A stretch of 64,000 nt of DNA from CAWGET01 sp963821715 (GTDB lineage Bacteria; Bacteroidota; Ignavibacteria; Ignavibacteriales; Melioribacteraceae), in NCBI GenBank assembly GCA_963821715.1, contig CAWGET010000006.1, positions 558,001-622,000 of the forward strand, read 5' to 3'. The notes under the pieces were generated by a model, which searched no databases, was not told the origin of the DNA, and saw nothing but the letters and a program-made list of their open reading frames with translations. Positions 9,606 to 18,953 of this stretch are shown here, piece by piece; within the stretch, counting starts at the first letter, position 1; each line of letters starts with the position of its first letter. The position numbers and the translations under genes are program-made.

Positions 9606-11672
9606 ATGTCAGCTTTCATTTACGTTATACCTCTACTGGGATTATCCGCTCTTCTCTATTCGTATATAAAAAACAGGTGGATTGAAAAACAGAGCCCCGG
9701 AAACGAAAAAATGGTGGAAATTGCCACCTACATACGCGAAGGAGCAATTGCATTCCTTAAAACCGAATATAAAGTACTCCTCGTTTTTGTCGTGGCCGTT
9801 GCAGTACTACTCGGCTTTTCAAATTCGGGAAGAGAAGATTCATCCTGGATGATAGCCGTTTCTTTTGTTGTTGGAGCTTTTTGTTCTGCGCTTGCCGGAT
9901 ATCTGGGAATGATGGCAGCCACAAAAGCAAACGTAAGAACAACAAACGCGGCAAGAACAGGTTTAGGACCTGCTTTGCAGATCGCATTTTCCGGCGGTTC
10001 TATTATGGGAATGAATGTTGTTGGGCTTGGTATTTTGGGTCTTAGCTCATTATTCATCATATATGGAAATATGGATTGGGATTTAGCCAAAGTAATTAAT
10101 GTTATTTCGGGATTTTCACTCGGAGCTTCATCGATTGCTCTTTTTGCCAGAGTAGGCGGCGGAATCTATACGAAAGCCGCGGATGTTGGAGCCGATCTCG
10201 CAGGAAAAGTTTATGAAGGAATTCCTGAGGACGATCCGAGGAACCCTGCCACCATAGCCGATAATGTTGGCGATAATGTAGGTGATGTTGCCGGAATGGG
10301 TGCGGATCTATTTGAATCTTATGTTGGCGCAATTATAGGTACAATGGTTCTCGGAGCCGTTTTTGCTAATCCTTCAGTCCCTGAATTAGGGCTTGAAGCG
10401 GTGCTCCTCCCTCTTTATCTTGCGGGCGCAGGAATTGTTCTTTCAATCATAGGTACATTTTTCGTTAGAGTTAAAGAAGGTGGAAATCCTCAGACAGCTT
10501 TAAATGTCGGAGAATTTGGGACAGCCGGATTAATGGTGATTGCTTCTTATATAATTATTAAAACTCTTTTGCCATCCGAATGGAATGTGGGCGATGTTTA
10601 TTATACAAGTAACGGAGTCTTCTTCGCTACACTTATTGGTCTTGCTGCGGGAACTGCCATCGGTTTGGTCACAGAATATTACACAGGAATGGATAAGAAA
10701 CCGGTGCGGAATATTGCTAATCAATCAATAACCGGGGCGGCTACAAATATCATTGCCGGACTCGGTGTCGGTATGATGTCCACCGCTATTCCTATTTTAA
10801 TAATCGCGGCAAGTATTATCGTTTCTTATGCGTTTGCAAATTTATACGGAATCGCGATAGCTGCTTTGGGAATGCTGTCTGTTACGGGTATTCAGCTTGC
10901 AGTTGACGCTTACGGACCAATTTCTGATAACGCAGGTGGAATCGCGGAAATGTCGGAACTGCCGAAAGAAGTTAGAGAAAGAACCGACAAACTTGACGCT
11001 GTCGGGAACACAACTGCCGCAATCGGAAAGGGTTTCGCAATAGGCTCAGCGGCTTTAACTGCCCTGGCACTTTTCTCGGCGTATATGCAGCAAGCGGAAA
11101 TTGTTGTTATTGATATTTCCCGCCCGATAATTATGGGTGGATTATTAATAGGCGCAATGCTTCCATTTCTCTTCTCGGCAATGGCAATGAACGCAGTGGG
11201 AAGAGCCGCAAAAGAAATGATTATTGAGGTCGGACGACAATTTAAAGAAATTGTAGGTTTGCGCGAAGGTAAAGCAAAAGCCGAATATTCGAAATGCGTA
11301 AGTATTTCTACAAAGGCGGCAATAAGGGAAATGATACTTCCCGGTCTGCTGGCTGTAAGCGCACCAGTAGTAGTAGGATTTTTCAGCAAGGAAATGTTAG
11401 CAGGAATGTTGGCTGGCGTTACGGCTAGCGGCGTTTTAATGGCTATTTTCCAATCGAACGCAGGCGGCGCCTGGGATAATGCAAAAAAATTAATTGAAAG
11501 CGGTTTAAAGGTAGACGGATTCACTTACGGCAAAGGCTCCGAAGCGCATAAAGCTTCGGTTGTGGGCGACACAGTGGGAGACCCATTTAAAGATACTTCA
11601 GGTCCGTCGCTTAATATATTAATCAAGCTTATGTCTGTTGTTTCATTAGTTATTGCACCATTAATTAAATAA
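9606..11672 (+). CDS. hppA: Membrane-bound, K+-dependent ion-pumping pyrophosphatase
   Basis: This 688-residue polytopic protein hydrolyses pyrophosphate and pumps Na+ or H+ across the inner membrane. The substrate-binding core DVGADLAGKVYEG...DDPRNPATIADNVGDN lies at about 190-230, and a second DNAGGIAEM...RTDKLDAVGNTTAA block at about 440-472. The residue at the K+-dependence position is Ala (A471, in GNTTAAIGKG), not the Lys of K+-independent enzymes, so K+ dependence follows from family knowledge. Ion specificity cannot be settled by eye. It has a strong AGGAGA ribosome site and follows pth by 9 nt. Confidence 0.95.
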   Translation: MSAFIYVIPLLGLSALLYSYIKNRWIEKQSPGNEKMVEIATYIREGAIAFLKTEYKVLLVFVVAVAVLLGFSNSGREDSSWMIAVSFVVGAFCSALAGYLGMMAATKANVRTTNAARTGLGPALQIAFSGGSIMGMNVVGLGILGLSSLFIIYGNMDWDLAKVINVISGFSLGASSIALFARVGGGIYTKAADVGADLAGKVYEGIPEDDPRNPATIADNVGDNVGDVAGMGADLFESYVGAIIGTMVLGAVFANPSVPELGLEAVLLPLYLAGAGIVLSIIGTFFVRVKEGGNPQTALNVGEFGTAGLMVIASYIIIKTLLPSEWNVGDVYYTSNGVFFATLIGLAAGTAIGLVTEYYTGMDKKPVRNIANQSITGAATNIIAGLGVGMMSTAIPILIIAASIIVSYAFANLYGIAIAALGMLSVTGIQLAVDAYGPISDNAGGIAEMSELPKEVRERTDKLDAVGNTTAAIGKGFAIGSAALTALALFSAYMQQAEIVVIDISRPIIMGGLLIGAMLPFLFSAMAMNAVGRAAKEMIIEVGRQFKEIVGLREGKAKAEYSKCVSISTKAAIREMILPGLLAVSAPVVVGFFSKEMLAGMLAGVTASGVLMAIFQSNAGGAWDNAKKLIESGLKVDGFTYGKGSEAHKASVVGDTVGDPFKDTSGPSLNILIKLMSVVSLVIAPLIK

Positions 11673-11702
11673 TATTATATTTACAGTTCTTATTTTAAAT
11701 AA

Positions 11703-11748
11703 CCCTGCTCTCGAATAATTATTCGAGAGCCTAACGTCCACAGGGAGG
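11703..11748 (+). promoter_or_regulatory. Structured 5' leader of rpsF, possible S6:S18 autoregulatory element
   Basis: Upstream of rpsF lies a perfect 24-nt palindrome: GCTCTCGAATAA at 11707-11718 and its complement at 11719-11730. An outer CCCT (11703-11706) can pair with AGGG (11742-11745), which is part of the ribosome site GGGAGG. There is no T run after the hairpin, so it is not a terminator. Other bacteria control rpsF operons through a leader that binds S6:S18. This leader's position and the partial burial of the ribosome site fit that idea, but I do not see a clear CCG bulge of the described motif. Confidence 0.4.
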
Positions 11749-11755
11749 ATGATTT

Positions 11756-12169
11756 ATGACGACAAAACAGTACGAAAGTGTAGTTATTTTAAATGCCGCA
11801 TTAGAAGATGAGCAGGTAGATGCTGCGCTTCAATCAATTGAAGACACCATTAAATCCAACGGCGGAGAAATTACCAACATTGACAAATGGGGAAGAAAAC
11901 GCTTAGCTTACCCTATCAAAAAAGCGAAAAGCGGTTATTACACCGTTTATCAGTTTACAGCGCCAACCGATTCAATCTTAAAATTGGAAAGAATTTACAG
12001 ACTTGACGAGAATGTTATCAGGTATCTAACTATTGTATTGGATAAGCAGGCTTTAGAACATATTGAGGATGAAATGAAAAAAGCCAAAGAATCCCAAACA
12101 GAATCTGTCTCTGCAGAAGCACCAGCCGCAGAAGCAAATAATAATAGTCAAGAAAATCAACAAAGCTAG
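11756..12169 (+). CDS. rpsF: 30S ribosomal protein S6
   Basis: The 137 residues begin TTKQYESVVILNAALEDEQV and contain DKWGRKRLAYPIKKAKSGYY, the standard S6 core, followed by RLDENVIRYLTIVLD. The C-terminal Glu/Ala/Ser-rich tail is common. S6 forms a pair with S18 in the platform of the small subunit. It is the first gene of rpsF-ssb-rpsR-rplI and has a strong AGGGAGG ribosome site. Confidence 0.97.
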   Translation: MTTKQYESVVILNAALEDEQVDAALQSIEDTIKSNGGEITNIDKWGRKRLAYPIKKAKSGYYTVYQFTAPTDSILKLERIYRLDENVIRYLTIVLDKQALEHIEDEMKKAKESQTESVSAEAPAAEANNNSQENQQS

Positions 12170-12183
12170 CATGGAGGAATGTA

Positions 12184-12651
12184 ATGGCTGATTTGAAAAT
12201 GCCCGAATTAAATAGTGTGATTGTTGCCGGTAATTTAACTAAAGATCCTGTGTTTAGACAAACTTCTAATAATACTCCCGTGGTTAACTTCCACATTGCT
12301 GCTAACAGAAGGTACAAAGACAGCAGCAATCAATGGCAGGAAGATGTATGTTATGTTGGAGTTGTAGCTTGGAATAAACTTGCAGATAGTTGTAGAGACC
12401 GTCTGAGAAAAGGAAGCGCTGTATTAATCGACGGCGAACTACAAAGCCGAACATTCAAAACCGATGACGATAGAAATCGTACAATAGTTGAGATAAAAGC
12501 TAAAAGAATTCAATTCTTAAACAAAGTTAATAAATCAAGTCAGAATAGCTCGAATGACGAAAATCACAATGATGATGATTCGGACTCCGGCTATCAGGAA
12601 AATTCATTCGATAAATTCCTCACCGATGAAGAATCCGATCTGATCAAATAA
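12184..12651 (+). CDS. ssb: Single-stranded DNA-binding protein
   Basis: This is a 155-residue protein with an OB fold in the first ~110 residues (LNSVIVAGNLTKDPVFRQT, FHIAANRRYKD, WNKLADSC, GSAVLIDGELQSRTF). A low-complexity acidic linker and an acidic C-terminus (DEESDLIK) follow. The usual DDDIPF tip that recruits partner proteins is not present in classical form. Placement between rpsF and rpsR is the classical order of this operon. Confidence 0.94.
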   Translation: MADLKMPELNSVIVAGNLTKDPVFRQTSNNTPVVNFHIAANRRYKDSSNQWQEDVCYVGVVAWNKLADSCRDRLRKGSAVLIDGELQSRTFKTDDDRNRTIVEIKAKRIQFLNKVNKSSQNSSNDENHNDDDSDSGYQENSFDKFLTDEESDLIK

Positions 12652-12671
12652 TTTTTACGGAGCAATTAATA

Positions 12672-12881
12672 ATGAAAACCAAAAGAGTTAAAAGAGTAAT
12701 AGAAGATTATATCGATTATAAAGATCCTAAAAAACTTCAGAAATTTATTACGGATCAAGGTAAAATAATTCCGAGAAGAATTACGGGATTAAGCGCTAAA
12801 CAACATAGAAAATTGGTAACGGCAATAAAAAGAGCAAGACATATTGCATTAATGCCTTACGTTTCAGAAGCAGTTAAGTAA
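12672..12881 (+). CDS. rpsR: 30S ribosomal protein S18
   Basis: This is a small basic protein of 69 residues. It contains IDYKDPKKLQKFITDQGKI and PRRITGLSAKQHRKLVTAIKRARHIALMPY, the conserved rRNA-binding S18 signature. It forms a dimer with S6, encoded two genes upstream. Confidence 0.97.
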   Translation: MKTKRVKRVIEDYIDYKDPKKLQKFITDQGKIIPRRITGLSAKQHRKLVTAIKRARHIALMPYVSEAVK

Positions 12882-12892
12882 AGGAGAAAGCA

Positions 12893-13336
12893 ATGAAGGT
12901 AATATTAAGAAAAAATTTCGATCAGCTGGGAAAGATTGGCGATCTTGTGGATGTAAAAGAAGGCTACGCGCGTAATTTTCTTCTTCCCCGCAACATTGCT
13001 TATCTTGCAACGGAAGGCAACTTAAGATCACTCGAAGAAGAGAAGAAACAATTAGCTAAGAAGGACGCAAAAGATCTTGAAGATTCGCAGCAACTTTCTT
13101 CCGAATTAGAAAATGTTTCAATTACCATACCGGTTAAAGTAGGCGAAGAAGATAAAATATTCGGAACTGTTACAACGCAGATGATTGCCGATTCCCTTAA
13201 AGAAAAAGGCTACGAAATCGATAAAAGAAAAATTGAGATCAATGAACCGATTAAATCACTCGGAATCTACAGCGTAAACGTAAAACTGCATCAGAACGTA
13301 AACGCAGTAGTGAAGACTTGGGTAGTAAGAGAATAG
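12893..13336 (+). CDS. rplI: 50S ribosomal protein L9
   Basis: The 147 residues begin MKVILRKNFDQLGKIGDLVDVKEGYARNFLLP, the N-terminal L9 rRNA-binding domain. A charged central helix (about 40-75) and the C-terminal domain (IFGTVTTQMIADSLKEKG) follow. It is the last gene of the operon and ends at a clear terminator. Confidence 0.97.
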   Translation: MKVILRKNFDQLGKIGDLVDVKEGYARNFLLPRNIAYLATEGNLRSLEEEKKQLAKKDAKDLEDSQQLSSELENVSITIPVKVGEEDKIFGTVTTQMIADSLKEKGYEIDKRKIEINEPIKSLGIYSVNVKLHQNVNAVVKTWVVRE

Positions 13337-13364
13337 TTTATTTTTGAAATAAACTTTTTTGAAG

Positions 13365-13392
13365 GGACGAACTTCTGTTCGTCCTTTTTTTT
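13365..13392 (+). terminator. Rho-independent terminator of the rpsF-rplI operon
   Basis: GGACGAAC (13365-13372) pairs perfectly with GTTCGTCC (13377-13384) around the loop TTCT and is followed by eight T. Confidence 0.9.
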
Positions 13393-13481
13393 ATCTTATC
13401 ACACTTTCTGCTTTTTACGGCTTTCAGCAGGTTTGCTTTTAAATAAATATTTCAAGTTCATCCTATTTTATTCATTTCTTA

Positions 13482-15377
13482 TCAATTCACTTTTTCGGAA
13501 AAATTTGAATATGCCAAGCTTAAATTAAATTTTATATCGGCTATCTCTTCATCTGTAAAATAATCTGGATTAGTCTCATTCTCTTTTAAGCAACTTTGTA
13601 AAAGTTTAATGGCAGTTTCCGTTTTACCCAGTTTTAGGCTTGTTAAACCCAGGCTATATTTTAAATAAGGAACTTTCTTTATATAATAAGATTTAATATA
13701 ACTCCTTTCGGCTTTGGAATATTCCTTCATATTATAATACAGATCTCCGATTACTGATAAAAGATTTGGATTATTTTCATCAGTAACTAATATTGCTTTA
13801 TATTCCACTAAGGCATTTTTAAAATCGTCTTTTTTAAGATATTCATCTGCGGCTAAAATATGAGCTTCTCCCCAAGAAATTTTATTCTCTTTTACATATT
13901 CGTAAGCAATTTTTTCAAATGTATTACTAGGATAAAAACTAAATTCTGTTTCTCTGGCACTAAATGGAGGCTTGCTTTTTAATTTTATTATTTTCAATTC
14001 TCCGATTAAACTATCGACTTCTGTTACAGAAATTTTATTCCAAATTAAACTATCATTTTCAATAGAATTATTAGACAAACCTAATAGATTATTATTAATA
14101 ATAGTCTGATACCAGGTTTTTGCCAATAGAAAATATCCTTTGATATTAGGATGAACATGATCTATTAACAAACTGCTGCCAAGAATTCCGGAAGGAGAAT
14201 TGTCTTCAAAATTTTTATTTACATCGGCTAAAGGAATTTTGTTTTTCGCTGAAAGATTTAATATTATTTTATTAAACTCAGAAGGCGCTCTAAATCTTAA
14301 TCCATCAAAATCTTTTGCAATTAAAAATTCTTTTTTGGCTTTTTTATAATCACCCAGGTTCTCATAACATATTCCTAATTGATAATGAACTTTTGCAGCG
14401 CCGGAATCTATTTCTAATGATTTATTAAGATAATCAAGCGCTTCTAAATAATCATTCTCGTTTATACTGCTAACTCCTGAATTGTAGTACTGATCAAAAA
14501 TACTTTTCTGCGCTTCTGTAAAATTAGTTTTACTTATTGTAACAAAAGGGGGTAAATCATTTTCGTTAATTGCCAATGTTGAAATAATTATAGGAATATT
14601 ATTATTTTCCGCCGTTTCAATAATTTCTTTATAATTAGCGGTAAAATTATTTAAAGCCGTTTTATAATCTTTACTATTATATTCTATGGAATTATTATCA
14701 AACATTTCTTCCATTAATAGTTTTTATGTGTTCGGGGTATCAGATGAGAAATAATCTGTTACTGAAAAAATTATATCTTTAATTAACTGAAAAGCCTTAA
14801 AATTTTGAAGCCAAAGAAAGGTTTTAATTAAAGCTCTGCTTTTACCAATTGAAATTGTAGAACCAACTCCGAAAGCTCCATAAAATTCATTCTGTCCCAT
14901 ATAAATAATATAAAGATCAGGTTTATATTCCGTAAGTTTATCGGCAAATTCTGCAACTGTAAAACTGTTTGTTGCGGCAATTGCGGTGTTTATTACTTCA
15001 ATATTTTTACTTGGTAAAGCGCTAACTAATCTTGTTCTCAAAAATTCAGATGGTATTGCATTGTATTCAAATGGGAAGCCTGCAGTAGTTGAAGCTCCGA
15101 AACAAAATACCCTTATTGTATTAGGCTTTTTGTCAACTTCAAAAAAATCATGAATTCCCTTCCTATAATAAAACCGATTTTCTTTGAAGTACCTTTTGCC
15201 TACATACTGATTTAAGGTATAATATTCTTTCCCGGAACGTTCAACTTTAGCGACAATGCTAAGATCGACGCCATAATTAAATATTTGAAGTAAAAATTCT
15301 AATAAGATAATAAATAGAATAGGCAATAGTATGATAATAGAATAAAAAAAATTCTTTTTGTTAAAAAAGGATTTCAT
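13482..15377 (-). pseudogene. SGNH/GDSL hydrolase with TPR insert, split by an in-frame TAA
   Basis: Two open stretches lie in the same frame, 15377-14724 and 14714-13482, divided only by TAA at 14726-14724 and three codons before the next ATG. The first half has a membrane anchor (about 10-32), the nucleophile motif FGASTTAG (Ser96) and GQNE (near 161). The second half opens with LLMEEMF, continues the hydrolase fold, carries TPR units, then gives DHVHPN, the block with the catalytic Asp and His, and more TPRs. The catalytic parts therefore sit on both sides of the stop. Intact relatives, as I recall them, read straight through with a similar LMEEM segment. This is a nonsense mutation, a read error, or readthrough. 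Full length would be about 631 residues. Confidence 0.75.
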
Positions 15378-15697
15378 AAATATGTATACCTATATACTAC
15401 CAATAATTAAAAAAATGGACGAATGAATAGGGCTGTCCAAAATAAAAAATGATTTTCTAAATCAGTAAAAAGTTTATTCAAAATTCACTTTTTATGTTTT
15501 TCTTTCATTTTAAAAAATATAAATTTATTATAGAACTTTGTCAACTTGATTATTAACCCGTAGATCATTTGTACTTTGTAAAAATTAAAAGTTCATCAAA
15601 ATAGATTGAATTGACTTTTTTCACGTTCCTGCCTATATTTGTTGTTTATTTTAAAAAGTAAACGACTAAATTATCAATTAAATATCCCCGAAGTTAT
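15378..15697. other. Divergent intergenic region before secD
   Basis: This is 320 bases of AT-rich DNA between the minus-strand SGNH/TPR gene and secD. Apart from the likely secD promoter listed separately, I see no gene, RNA or repeat in it. Confidence 0.5.
15611..15641 (+). promoter_or_regulatory. Bacteroidota-type promoter for secDF
   Basis: TTG at 15611-15613 is followed after 20 nt by TATATTTG (15634-15641). This fits the Bacteroidota -33/-7 pattern TTG...TAnnTTTG. It lies 57 nt upstream of the secD start in an otherwise AT-rich intergenic region. Confidence 0.45.
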
Positions 15698-17584
15698 ATG
15701 AAAGAATTCAGGTTTAGAATCATACTTATTTTAGGCGCGTTGGCATTAAGCATTTACCTTCTCTACCCTACTTATAAGGACTACAGAATCACCAACAGAA
15801 TTTCTTCCGAACTATCCGACATTAAAACAGAAATTCAAAATGAAAATCCAAATATTGCTGAAGAAGATCTATCCGATATTTTGGATAGAAAAGAAGACAG
15901 TTTAAGAGTGGTCGATGAAGGTTTCAAAGATGCACGCGAAAAAAGAGTTAAGCTGGGTCTCGATCTTCAAGGCGGAATGTATTTGGTGATGGAAGTAAAT
16001 ACCGCCAAATTACTTGCAAGGCTAGCTAAAGATCCCGATCAAATATTTAATCAGGTATTAGCTGAAGCCGAAGAGGAATCAAAATTATCCGATGAGGACG
16101 TAGTTACAATTCTTGCGAATAAACTGCAGGAAAGAGATATACGGCTCAGCCGGTATTTTGGTTCGATACGCGAAGAAGACGAACAAATCATCGAACGTCT
16201 CCAGGCACAGGAAGCGGATGCCGTAACGCGTGCAAAAGAAATTATTAGAAACAGAGTAGATCAATACGGAGTTAGCGAGCCGAGCATCCAGCAACAAGGA
16301 ACAAGACGAATTGTTATTGAGCTGCCGGGCATTGCAAAAGAAGAAGAAGCTAAAAGACTTTTACAAGGGCGGGCTTTGCTCGAGTTCAGATTAGTAAAAG
16401 ACTCGGAATTCACTATTCCTATTATGAATGCCATCGATGAAGTTTTGGCGGGAACTGCTGATACAACTACTTCAGAAGAAACTGCTGATACAACTGCGCA
16501 GGAAAATTTAACAGAAGAAGAGTTTAACGCACAGCATCCTTTCTTTTCCGTCGCGTTAATCAATCCTCAAAGTCCATACGCCGATGCTTTTGTAAAAGAG
16601 AATGACAGAGCAAAATTGGAATCGTATCTTGCTAGACCTGAAGTTCAAAAAGTTATTCCGGATAACGTTGAATTTATATTTTCAGCTCAGCCGGAAATTA
16701 TGCAGGAAGGCGAAAATATTTACAGAATGTTTCTCGTAAACAAAACAGCCGAACTTACAGGAGGTGTTATAACCGACGCTACAGCAACCATTTCGCCTCA
16801 AACAAGTTCACCGGTTGTTAGCATGCAGATGAACAATGAAGGCGCTCGGGAATGGGCAAGGATAACCGGCGCTAACATTGACAAAAGAATTGCGATTATG
16901 CTCGACGGATTTATTTATTCGGCTCCTACTGTGCGGAATAAAATCTCGGGCGGAAGCTCTGAAATTTCGGGAATCGATGATCTGGACGAAGCCAACTTGT
17001 TGGAAATTGTTTTAAAAGCCGGTGCACTCCCAGCTCCGGTAGATATTATCGAAGAACGAACTGTTGGACCGTCATTAGGTCAGGATTCGGTTAGTCAGGG
17101 ATTCAATTCAACATTTATCGGCTTTCTGCTTGTTGCGGTATTTATGATTGTTTACTACCGCAAGTCCGGCGTTGTAGCCGATTTTGCCCTATTCTTCACC
17201 GTTATTTTCATAATGGGTATTCTTGCCGGCTTTCATGCAACGCTTACTCTTCCTGGTATCGCCGGTATAATTCTTACCATCGGTATGGCGGTTGATGCGA
17301 ATGTTCTTATTTACGAAAGAATAAGAGAAGAGATGGCAACCGGTAAAACAATTAAAGCTTCAATAGATTCGGGATTCCTGAATTCATATTCGGCTATTTT
17401 CGATTCGAACATAACAACATTTTTTACAGCTGTAATTCTTTATCAATTCGGAAGCGGACCGATACAGGGCTTTGCTCTTACATTGATGATAGGAATTGTA
17501 TGCAGTTTGTTCAGCGCTTTGGTCTTTACACGCCTTATCTTCGATGTTATGGCTGCTAAAGGCAGTAAAATTAATTTAGGTTAA
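15698..17584 (+). CDS. secD: Protein translocase subunit SecD
   Basis: SecD works with SecF in the inner membrane and uses the proton-motive force to help pull proteins out of the Sec channel. The 628 residues have one N-terminal membrane helix (about 5-25) and a large periplasmic region with the conserved GLDLQGGMYLVMEV (about 87-100). Five more helices follow near the C-terminus, including GFHATLTLPGIAGIILTIGMAVDANVLIYERIREE. An acidic Thr-rich insert (about 254-275) interrupts the periplasmic part. secF follows after 28 nt. Confidence 0.96.
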   Translation: MKEFRFRIILILGALALSIYLLYPTYKDYRITNRISSELSDIKTEIQNENPNIAEEDLSDILDRKEDSLRVVDEGFKDAREKRVKLGLDLQGGMYLVMEVNTAKLLARLAKDPDQIFNQVLAEAEEESKLSDEDVVTILANKLQERDIRLSRYFGSIREEDEQIIERLQAQEADAVTRAKEIIRNRVDQYGVSEPSIQQQGTRRIVIELPGIAKEEEAKRLLQGRALLEFRLVKDSEFTIPIMNAIDEVLAGTADTTTSEETADTTAQENLTEEEFNAQHPFFSVALINPQSPYADAFVKENDRAKLESYLARPEVQKVIPDNVEFIFSAQPEIMQEGENIYRMFLVNKTAELTGGVITDATATISPQTSSPVVSMQMNNEGAREWARITGANIDKRIAIMLDGFIYSAPTVRNKISGGSSEISGIDDLDEANLLEIVLKAGALPAPVDIIEERTVGPSLGQDSVSQGFNSTFIGFLLVAVFMIVYYRKSGVVADFALFFTVIFIMGILAGFHATLTLPGIAGIILTIGMAVDANVLIYERIREEMATGKTIKASIDSGFLNSYSAIFDSNITTFFTAVILYQFGSGPIQGFALTLMIGIVCSLFSALVFTRLIFDVMAAKGSKINLG

Positions 17585-17612
17585 TCTGGTCTATAAGGAG
17601 TAATGTTATAAC

Positions 17613-18752
17613 ATGCGAGTATTTCAAAATTTAAATATTGATTTTTTAGCTAAAAGAAAAATAGCTTATATTTTTTCCTCTATTCTTCTCATTATTGGAA
17701 TTGGAAGCCTGGTGTTGAGGGGCTTAGAATTAGGAATTGATTTCAAAGGTGGATCCGAGATCGCGCTTCAATTCGATGAACCGGTTGAGATTACAGAGAT
17801 TAGAGATTATTTGAACACAATCGGTATCGGAAACGTGGAGGTTAAAACCTTCGGCGGAGCAAGCGGTATTTTGGTGCGGACAGAGATGCAGGAAATCCCT
17901 GCAGAAATTTATCCGAGAGTGCTGGAAGCCATTGAACGCGAGATTGCAAAGTATAATCCGGATGCTCAATATGAAGTGGTGGATACAACAATTACTTCTG
18001 TTACATATGAATTTGCAACGCCGGAAGTTACACGATCGCTTACGGCAAAAATGTTCAACGACGGTTTTCAGACGAGTGAATATACTCAAACCGTAGATAA
18101 CAGAAGAATGGTTGTGCGCGTTGGTATTGCCGATTGGATCGAAGAAAATTTACGCGAGACAAATACCGGCAATTCATTTACCATACTTAAAGAAGAGCAA
18201 GTCGGACCGAAAGTAGGTAAGGAATTACAATCTGATGCGATCGTGGCAATTCTGCTTTCGTTGGTAGTTATACTTGTTTATCTTGGTTTCCGTTTCAAAT
18301 TTATTTTTGCTCTTGGTGCGGTCGCCGCTCTATTCCACGACGTTTTGATTACGCTCGGAGTCTTCTCACTTTTGTACGGAGTAACGTCTTTTCTCAATTT
18401 GGAAATTACAATCAGCATTGTTGCCGCATTCTTAACTCTTGTGGGATATTCTATAAACGATACTGTTGTTGTCTTTGATAGAGTGAGAGAAAATTTGAAG
18501 ATACACAAAACCGCTCCGATAGAAGAAAATATTAACAAAGGAATTAGCCAGACAATACCGCGAACATTGATTACAAGTTTAACAACGTTATTAGTTGTTA
18601 CAGTTCTATTAGTTTTTGGCGGCGAAGTATTAAGAGGTTTCGCTTTCACCCTGTTCTTCGGAATAATAATCGGAACTTACTCATCAATTTTTGTGGCAAG
18701 CCCGATTGTTTTGGAATACGCTAAAAGAGCTAAAAGCAAAATAACTTTTTAG
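17613..18752 (+). CDS. secF: Protein translocase subunit SecF
   Basis: At 379 residues it has the normal length. It shows the SecF signature ELGIDFKGGSEIALQF near residue 35, one N-terminal helix and five C-terminal helices. The conserved segment VGYSINDTVVVFDRVREN lies at about 278-295. It is encoded directly behind its partner secD and ends at a strong terminator, so this is a two-gene operon. Confidence 0.96.
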   Translation: MRVFQNLNIDFLAKRKIAYIFSSILLIIGIGSLVLRGLELGIDFKGGSEIALQFDEPVEITEIRDYLNTIGIGNVEVKTFGGASGILVRTEMQEIPAEIYPRVLEAIEREIAKYNPDAQYEVVDTTITSVTYEFATPEVTRSLTAKMFNDGFQTSEYTQTVDNRRMVVRVGIADWIEENLRETNTGNSFTILKEEQVGPKVGKELQSDAIVAILLSLVVILVYLGFRFKFIFALGAVAALFHDVLITLGVFSLLYGVTSFLNLEITISIVAAFLTLVGYSINDTVVVFDRVRENLKIHKTAPIEENINKGISQTIPRTLITSLTTLLVVTVLLVFGGEVLRGFAFTLFFGIIIGTYSSIFVASPIVLEYAKRAKSKITF

Positions 18753-18772
18753 TGATTGATTTATATAAATTC

Positions 18773-18799
18773 AAGCCGGTGTTTACCGGCTTTTTTTTT
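18773..18799 (+). terminator. Rho-independent terminator after secF
   Basis: AAGCCGGT (18773-18780) pairs with ACCGGCTT (18785-18792) around GTTT, in a run of nine T. Confidence 0.92.
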
Positions 18800-18953
18800 G
18801 ATTTTTTTGATCCCGTTAAAATGAAACATTATCCCAAAACAAGTGTAAGAGTTTAAACTTTCAATTCTAAATTTATCTTTAAATAGAAAAAGATTTTTGA
18901 TAAGTTGAAAGATTATAAAAAAAGTAAATTTAATTTTAATTTAAGGAGATAAG

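Noticed and set aside
10910..11524. 204-residue minus-strand ORF opposite hppA
   Set aside because: It is a shadow of the Gly/Ala-rich hppA frame; no ribosome site and no protein-like pattern.
14724..14726. Reassigned TAA codon (alternative genetic code)
   Set aside because: TAA is used as a normal stop by many intact genes here, such as secF and ftsH neighbours, and conserved genes contain no internal TAA.
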